Positions 58,126 through 64,000 of a stretch of 64,000 nucleotides of DNA are shown one piece after another. The stretch is from assembly GCF_018687715.1 (NCBI RefSeq), contig NC_056766.1, positions 38,721,433-38,785,432 of the forward strand, read 5' to 3'. This DNA comes from Carya illinoinensis (lineage: Eukaryota; Streptophyta; Magnoliopsida; Fagales; Juglandaceae). How positions within the stretch are numbered: position 1 is the stretch's first letter; every line of letters begins with the position of its first letter. A program made the position numbers and the translations under genes. The notes beneath the pieces were generated by a model. The model had not been told where the DNA came from. It worked only from the letters and a program-made list of their open reading frames with translations, and did not search any database.

Positions 58126-58387
58126 ATTATAATAGTTTTATTTTGTACATAAAAAAACTTTTTCATTGTATAGAAAACCACTTGTAAAAAAAGAACATTA
58201 AAAAACTAGAAGAATACAAAAATAAAAACAAAAGTTCTATTGTACAAATATAATTGAGTACTATGTACCATCGTAGTGGCTTAATGCATGGTCTTTGGTT
58301 TCTCCCAAGTGGTTTGACATGTACTAACTAGGTTTTATGACGAAATCTGAATATGGATTCATGGCCTTAGACTATCAATATTATTAT

Positions 58388-59601
58388 GGATTAATTACAC
58401 TTTATCCCCTCGAAATTTCACTCAAATCACAATATGCATCCTAAACTAATGATTGTATTAAAGTGGACCCGCTTACTTTCAAAACTTCCCAATCCCCCCT
58501 TCCATCTACCATTAGCGTTAAATCAAACGAAAATTGAGCACGTGCGCTTCTTCACCTGCAAAGAAAAAAATACTCCCAAGGAAAATTTTCACTTTTCCCC
58601 CTTAAACTTTCACGTGATTCTCAATTTGTCCCGAATGTCACATTAAATTTAATTTTTATAATAAATTAAACTAAATTTTTATAATAAATCTGAATTTACA
58701 AATATAGGATAAAAGACTAACAAAAGGATAAATCTTTGAACTCAGCAAAATACTAGGATATAGTTTTCTGATTTTTTTTTTAATTTTTAAAAATGTATTT
58801 GAATAACTCTATGTAAAACACACTAAATATATAAATATATATAACTAAATATGTAATATTAATAAAAAATAAAGGTTTATTTCTCTATTTCATGAATAAT
58901 TATTATTCTCATTTTATTCTTGAATTCTTCAATGTTTATTTTATATATTCGTTGTTAAATTTGGAACAGCTCCTGAAATTTTAGAATAGTGTCTATTATA
59001 ATTTTAGTTCTTTAATTTTGTGGGATTTTATGAAGAGGAATAATAACTCATGTTCCATAAATAAGAATATAAGAGATTAATCAAAATCAAGAATAAAATG
59101 AGAATAATAACTACTCATGAGGTAGAGGAATAAAGCTTTAATTTTATTAATATTACATATTTAGTTATATATATTTAGTGTGATTTATATAGAGTTATTA
59201 AGATATATTATTAAAAAAAATTTAAAAATAAGAAAATTATATCATAGTATTTTACTTAATTCAAATATTTATCTTTTTTCTAGTCTTTTGTCCCAGATTT
59301 TTAAATTTGGATTTCTTATAAAAATCTAATTTAATGTGACATTTGGGATAAATTGAGAATTGCATGAAAGTTCGAGGGGGCAAAGTGAAATTTTTCTTTA
59401 GGGATCTTTTTGTCTTTGCAGGTTAAGAAGTTGCATGTGAGCAGCACATGCTCAATTTTTGTCGATTTAATGCTGATGGTAGATAGAATGGGGGAATTGA
59501 GAAGTTTTGAAAATAAATAGATTCACTTTGATGCAATCATTAGATTTTGATACATATTGTGAATTGAGTGAAAGTCTTAATGGGTAGAGTGTAATTAACC
59601 C
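58388..59601. mobile_element. Long-armed inverted-repeat element (about 1.2 kb)
   Basis: The left end GGATTAATTACACTTTATCC and the right end, inverted as GGGTTAATTACACTCTACCC, begin arms of roughly 550 bp. These can be followed through AATGATTG, CAAAACTTC, GAGCA(C/T)GTGC, TTTCACTTT, CTCAATTT and further. The flanking 6-mers are both TATTAT. No ORF. Such elements are usually non-autonomous DNA transposons with long terminal inverted repeats, and transcripts across them would fold into a long hairpin. Confidence 0.8.
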
Positions 59602-60360
59602 TATTATTTATCTAAAAATTCATTTAATCTAAGTGAGGATGATACATAAGCTATGACTCAAAATCAAACTTGAGGGAGTGCTAGATGGCCTATAGCATGC
59701 TAGCTAGTACTATCTAAGGCCCTCCTGTCTAGTTTTCAACAAGTAGAAAGCTAATCTAGTCAGTCTAGATAAAGAAGAAAAATAATATTTATAATCGTAG
59801 AGTACGTAAGTATTATGGCACAATCCTTTTAAAAAAAATATATATAGAACTCATATTAAAGAAACTAATTTTTTAATAATAAAGTACTTTATTCTTTTAT
59901 AAAATAATTATACGGTATTTATATATTTTATAATTATATATATAGAGAGAGAGTAATAATCGGGGGGAGAAACTATCTTCTATCTACCTTTCTTCTACCA
60001 TTTTTTTTAATTTAAAAAAATAAATTATAATTAAGTGCTTACTTAATTACTAAGTATAGATGCGGATGACTTTTTATCCTGCACGCCCTTAAACTCGTCA
60101 ACCACACCCGGGGAGTGACCTAGATCTTAGCATGAGGGTCAGCTAGTTTTGGAGGATTGCAGGCTCACGTACAGTTTCCAGTTTCTTAATAATATGAGAT
60201 ACCGTACGTACTTAATCAAGTAATTAATAGGGTTGAGAAGTGTACGTACGATATCTCTGTTGTTTTCTCGAGGCGATCGGTAAATATTTCCAGAAACAAC
60301 AGGAGAAAGAGATGATCCAAAGTACTATATATATATACATGGATACAAGGATGAGTCTTG
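59602..60360. other. AT-rich spacer
   Basis: No gene is supported. It contains TA runs and a GA tract at 59943-59954. Confidence 0.6.
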
Positions 60361-60458
60361 GTGATGGATATATTGATGATTTGACATTGTACCTCTCGTG
60401 TTTCTGTTCTTCATGACATAGGGTTTTTTTATTTTATTTTTTATTTTTATTTTTAAAA
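60361..60458 (+). repeat. 98-bp direct repeat, copy 1
   Basis: It matches 60647-60744 without indels and with two substitutions. It starts GTGATGGATATATTGATGAT and ends in T/A runs. Confidence 0.95.
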
Positions 60459-60489
60459 ATCGTTTGGTTGATGGATGAGTTTTGTTACA

Positions 60490-60640
60490 TATAAATACAG
60501 TCGTACACTAATCTGTATATTAATACTGATTTATTTATATTTAAAATTTAAATTAATATTATTTTTAATAAAATTTATTTTTTAATCAATCATATCATAT
60601 TAATGTACAGATTAATATATAATTATATTTATAATTATAT
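60490..60640. repeat. Short foldback MITE between the 98-bp repeats
   Basis: TAATCTGTATATTAAT near 60512 and the inverse of ATTAATGTACAGATTA near 60600 form an inverted repeat around an AT-rich hairpin. Confidence 0.55.
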
Positions 60641-60925
60641 TTTTTCGTGATGGATATATTGATGATTTGACATTGTACCTCTCGCGTTTCTGTTCTTCAT
60701 GACATAGGGTTTTTTTATTTTATCTTTTATTTTTATTTTTAAAAGTCCATGGTTTTGCACAAAAAGTTCAACCTCATCCTCGTTACCGAAAAAGATGCAG
60801 ATATCTTCTGCTTTTAAAAAAGTGAAATCACACCCGGCCCGCCCCCCTTCAAAAAGCCATACCATATGACCGTCGTCTAGTTTGGATGCTCTCACCATCT
60901 TACAAAAAGACAGCAGATATAACAA
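60635..60925 (-). CDS. Small unrecognised open frame, 96 codons
   Basis: The - strand frame contains MVRASKLDDGHMVWLFEGGR, AGCDFTFLKAEDICIFFGNE and DEVELFVQNHGLLKIKI. The first half has normal protein-like composition, and TTTTTGTAAG before the second Met could be a splice acceptor. The last third runs into Lys/Ile-rich sequence from the 98-bp repeat, so the true exon may end near 60740. I do not recognise it; it may be a remnant. Confidence 0.25.
   Translation of the reverse strand: MLYLLSFCKMVRASKLDDGHMVWLFEGGRAGCDFTFLKAEDICIFFGNEDEVELFVQNHGLLKIKIKDKIKKPYVMKNRNARGTMSNHQYIHHEKI
60647..60744 (+). repeat. 98-bp direct repeat, copy 2
   Basis: Second copy of 60361-60458, 286 bp downstream. It overlaps the small - strand frame at 60635-60925. 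Confidence 0.95.
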
Positions 60926-62334
60926 AGTTCAGTAGTATTAATGCTTATTTATATATATATATATATATACACACATGGAGATAATTACCTGCATGTTGCT
61001 ACAGTCTTAAAGCCATGTAAATGATCATGGCTAGCTTCCACTACTTTTCATATAAGTTTATATTGGAGAAAACCCTTTTAAAATTGTTTATTAAAACTGG
61101 TTAACGTGTTGTACCTATAAGCTGTTTCTACCATGAATATTAAGGAAGGGTAAGATAATTGTTATAGATATAAAAAAAATTACATAAAAGTAAATTTATA
61201 AGTTGACATGATTTCAGGTGATAAGTTAGATCATCTTTATATTAAGAGAAATTTTACAATCTAACGTACTGCATCAAATTATATCAGTTTATAGGTTTAT
61301 TTTTATGTAATTTTTTTATAGTTAAAATATTTCTCTATGGATAATACTAGATACAGATTTAAAATGTGTAAATATCGCATTCTTTTTTTAAAAAAATATG
61401 GCTCATCATTAAAAAAGTAAATTCTTTATGTAAATTTTATATTTATACTCTTTTTAAAAGAAATACATGAACTTATCTACCCTAAGACGTAAATATCATC
61501 TCCCGTTTAATATAAGATAGATAAGAGAAGGACTTGAAAAATTATAAATAAAGTCATCTTGGGAAATTAAAATAAAATGTGAAAATCAATAATAATAATG
61601 GTACCTAGTACTTACTTGCATGAGTACGTATCCAAAGCTGCACGAAGTTTTAAGAAAATCCATTGTCATGATTTTAACTTGCCTTGCACTTAATTAAAAT
61701 GCAGTTAATTATGAGTATATATTTGTATATATATAGAGGAGAGAGAAAGATGTCATGAAGCAGTACTACTGTTACATGGTACTAGCTAGTGATCCTATCT
61801 GTGAGTTTAACGAGGCTTTGCACCACTTAACAAACGTAGGATGGAAGTTCCATGCGCACGCAATCCCATATTTTTGCTTTGAAGTGTCATTTTGGTGAAT
61901 GAACAGTGACAGAAACATTCTGTCCCACCATGTGAGAAAACCAAGTATAGAATAAAAACACCTACCCATTATGAACAGTTTAGAATTTGGATCTTTTGAT
62001 TGGAAAAAGTGAGAGAATGACTAGTAAAATGGGAAAGATAAAGACAGGGAGGGGACTGCATAAATGGAGGGGATCGTACTAACAAAGCTTCCCATGGATC
62101 GAGAAACCCTGAAGTGTTGCTTTCGGGTATGTAAAAAGACAGGAAAAGAGTGAATGCAGAAAGGCCATCCCACCTCCGTTGGTGTTTTGACTGATACCAT
62201 TCATTCAACCATTTGCATGCATGGGTCAATCCGTTGGTCACTTCCAAAAATGGGAGCGTCTGCACTCATCTGTCTTACCTAATCCTAGCTAGTACGTACA
62301 TATATACACACACATTCACTTCCAAGCTTTATAC
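60926..62334. other. Upstream intergenic region of the KNOX gene
   Basis: AT-rich with TA runs (60950-60968). Open frames on the - strand at 61772-62265 have no recognisable domain. Regulatory DNA of the downstream gene is likely here, but no specific site can be named. Confidence 0.5.
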
Positions 62335-62354
62335 ACATATATATATATATATAA
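62335..62354 (+). promoter_or_regulatory. TATA-rich candidate core promoter of the KNOX gene
   Basis: CACATATATATATATATATAA lies about 50-65 bp upstream of the ATG at 62401. A TA microsatellite here could serve as the TATA element, but the leader would be short. Confidence 0.35.
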
Positions 62355-62400
62355 CCTCCAAATACGGTAGATTATAGAAGAGTCGAAAGCTTAAAGAATT

Positions 62401-63404
62401 ATGGAGGTCATGAGTAACTGCAGGGAGAAAGGAGAGAAAGAAGAAGTATTAGGAGAGGATGAGATCCTCAAGAAGAGAATCTCTAGCCATCCTTCTTATG
62501 GCCAGTTGGTTGAGGCTCACTTGGGCTGTTTAAAGGTGTCCCCCCCCCCCCCCCCCCCCCCCCCCTCTCTCTCCTCTCTCTCTCCCTCTCTCCCCTACAA
62601 CTGATTAGATTCATATATTCCTTCTTTTTATGTATATATAATCCAATTTCATAATTATGATTTGACTTCTGCTCTATGGTACAACAAACCATTTAAGGAT
62701 ATATGGATGACACTGAGAAGATCAAATGCTACTAACAATTTTTTTCTTTTTCTTGTAATGAATCTTACTGAAGTGGGTCAGTTAGAACCTTCATCATGTG
62801 ATGATCTCTAATTGATACTTTTCCCCTTTTCCCTTTTAATTTTTCTCCTCTTTTGTTTTTCGTTTCTTTCTTATGGGGAGGGGATACATAGGAGGTTAGG
62901 TATAGGGAGCTCTCACCGACCTTTGGTTTGTTTGGGCACTCATCAACATTACCATTGATCTATAAAATCAATGTTCTTTTTCTTTTTGAGTTGACAACTA
63001 ATTCTCTTTTGACTGTTTGCAAGAACATTGCTTGAACTTCTTCGTCCTGTTATCGATCGAGCTGCTTAATTACCTAAATTAAAAGTTATTCAGTGTTCCT
63101 AACCCAAGATTAGGCTCTCGAGTTCATCACTTGAATGCCCAAAAAAACATGAATATCTATGTCTAGGCCAGGCGCCTTGCTTTGGTATAATAGGGTTTGA
63201 GCATATGCTGCAATATGCTGATCTGTAAATAATTTTTTCCTGCCATTGTTCTTTCATGTATATATTTCTTTTCTTCAGGTTGGAGCCATGGTGAAATTTG
63301 ACAGGAATCACATTAGGGATCAGATCAAGCAACAAGGAAACAACCCCAGCTCCCTTGGCATGGCTAGTAGTAGTGCTACTCGATCTGAGCTAGATCACTT
63401 CATG
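62401..63404 (+). CDS. KNOX-domain gene (KNATM-like), exons 1-2, continues beyond the window
   Basis: Exon 1 (62401-62535) runs from ATG through MEVMSNCREKGEKEEVLGED to ILKKRISSHPSYGQLVEAHL and GCLK, the core of a KNOX1 domain. Exon 2 (63279-63404) begins VGAMVKFDRNHIRDQIK and ends RSELDHFM before a GTAAAT donor. Both junctions are phase 0, and the join GCLK-VGAM follows the family pattern CLKVG. KNOX proteins pair with BELL homeodomain proteins and shape meristems and leaves. The ILKKRIxSHPxYG and SELDHFM wording fits the M class, which lacks a homeodomain, better than class I or II, but the deciding 3' exons are outside. There are no stops or frameshifts, so it looks intact so far. Confidence 0.7.
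62540..62565. repeat. C-run followed by CT tract just inside KNOX intron 1
   Basis: About 26 C residues begin four bases after the GT of the donor (AAG then GTGTC), followed by CT repeats to about 62594. Length polymorphism is likely here. Confidence 0.95.
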
Positions 63405-63436
63405 GTAAATATGCCAATTACGCTGCTCTTTTACCC

Positions 63437-63437
<1 letters not shown>

Positions 63438-63495
<58 letters not shown>
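63438..63495. repeat. (CT)n microsatellite in KNOX intron 2
   Basis: An uninterrupted TC run of about 29 units begins some 35 bp after the exon 2 donor. Confidence 0.95.
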
Positions 63496-63497
<2 letters not shown>

Positions 63498-64000
63498 CAC
63501 GCATTTTCATACACAGACATGCACAAACACCCACAAGGGAATTCTTTGAGGCGGCCAGTAAGCCTCTAACCTTTGTATGTTAGGAATCGGACACCTTGAC
63601 GTGTACATATGGAGGCAAAGCTCATGCTAGCTTTCATGCTCCGATAGACGTTTCGATCAGTCAAACCAGCCTAAGATAATCATAGGTCACGATCACTTCT
63701 CTTCAAGTTCAGGTTGAATATGAACCCAACATCTCCTTAAAAACGACTAGACAAGATATTAGGATTATCTGCAAAAGTTGTTACGGTATATAGCTCATCG
63801 ATTAATACTTGACTACAACTCCCTAATATATATATATATATACACACACATGCACTTGATCCCAAATGCATTGTTTTTTCTTTTCATTTGCTTTTATTTT
63901 CTATAGGTTAGATAATTAATTAATGGTCTAACACCCAAGTCAGACGTTATAAAATATAAACCCTTTTCTCTTAGAATATTATTCATTAGATTCATGACTG
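63496..64000. other. Presumed intron 2 of the KNOX gene
   Basis: AT-rich noncoding sequence with a TATATACACACACATG run at 63826-63852; no exon is recognised before the window ends. Confidence 0.5.

Noticed and set aside
61772..62265. Two minus-strand frames upstream of KNOX (65 and 98 codons)
   Set aside because: No recognisable domain, no splice or start context, and composition like random translation.
1..64000. tRNA, rRNA or known miRNA genes
   Set aside because: I looked for T-loop boxes, rRNA signatures and the mature sequences of common plant miRNAs and found no convincing match; a tRNAscan or small RNA search would be decisive.

Overview
This is plant nuclear DNA. The grounds are split genes with GT-AG introns, long AT-rich spacers, CT/GA/TA microsatellites, and a dense layering of LTR retrotransposons, CACTA transposons, a LINE and MITEs. 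The element families and the KNOX gene suggest a eudicot, probably a woody species; I cannot name it. No bacterial or organellar features, rRNA genes or tRNA genes were seen.

Layout. 1-7101: a decayed Ty3/gypsy element with an antisense ORF region between pol and the 3' LTR (Tat-like). Its 5' LTR is cut by the window edge. 7102-8750: AT-rich spacer. 8752-10811 and 37855-43885: two arms of an old CACTA-like element (A). The right arm carries a broken tnpD on the + strand. 10812-37854: a large CACTA element (B) that appears to be inserted into A. It has matching CACTAC ends, subterminal arrays, and tnpD (18547-22231) and tnpA (16090-18064) on the - strand, plus fragments that look captured from host genes. 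Inside B at 26763-36017 sits a complete-length chromovirus-type gypsy element (C) with two LTRs, a tRNA-Met PBS, a polypurine tract and an exact TCATG target-site duplication. 43885-46246 and 56428-56995: the two halves of a - strand LINE, separated by a 10.2-kb non-autonomous CACTA (D, 46247-56427). D carries a four-exon copy of a chloroplast-type RNA-binding protein gene. 56996-58125: a solo LTR with an exact ATTAT duplication, itself holding a 466-bp MULE-like MITE with a 9-bp duplication. 58388-59601: a long-armed inverted-repeat element. 62401-63404 and beyond: the only gene that looks functional, the first two exons of a KNOX-domain gene on the + strand.

How it fits together. Insertion order can be read from the interruptions: A, then B into A, then C into B; the LINE, then D into the LINE; the solo LTR, then the MITE into it. 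Nearly all transposon genes are dead, and many of their stop codons sit where Trp (TGG) or Gln (CAG/CAA) codons are expected, as methyl-cytosine deamination would produce. The most notable points are an apparent 95-bp intron between gag and protease in element C, the RNA-binding protein gene carried by D, an inverted LTR-end fragment inserted at the RT catalytic motif of the first gypsy element, and the hairpin element upstream of the KNOX gene.
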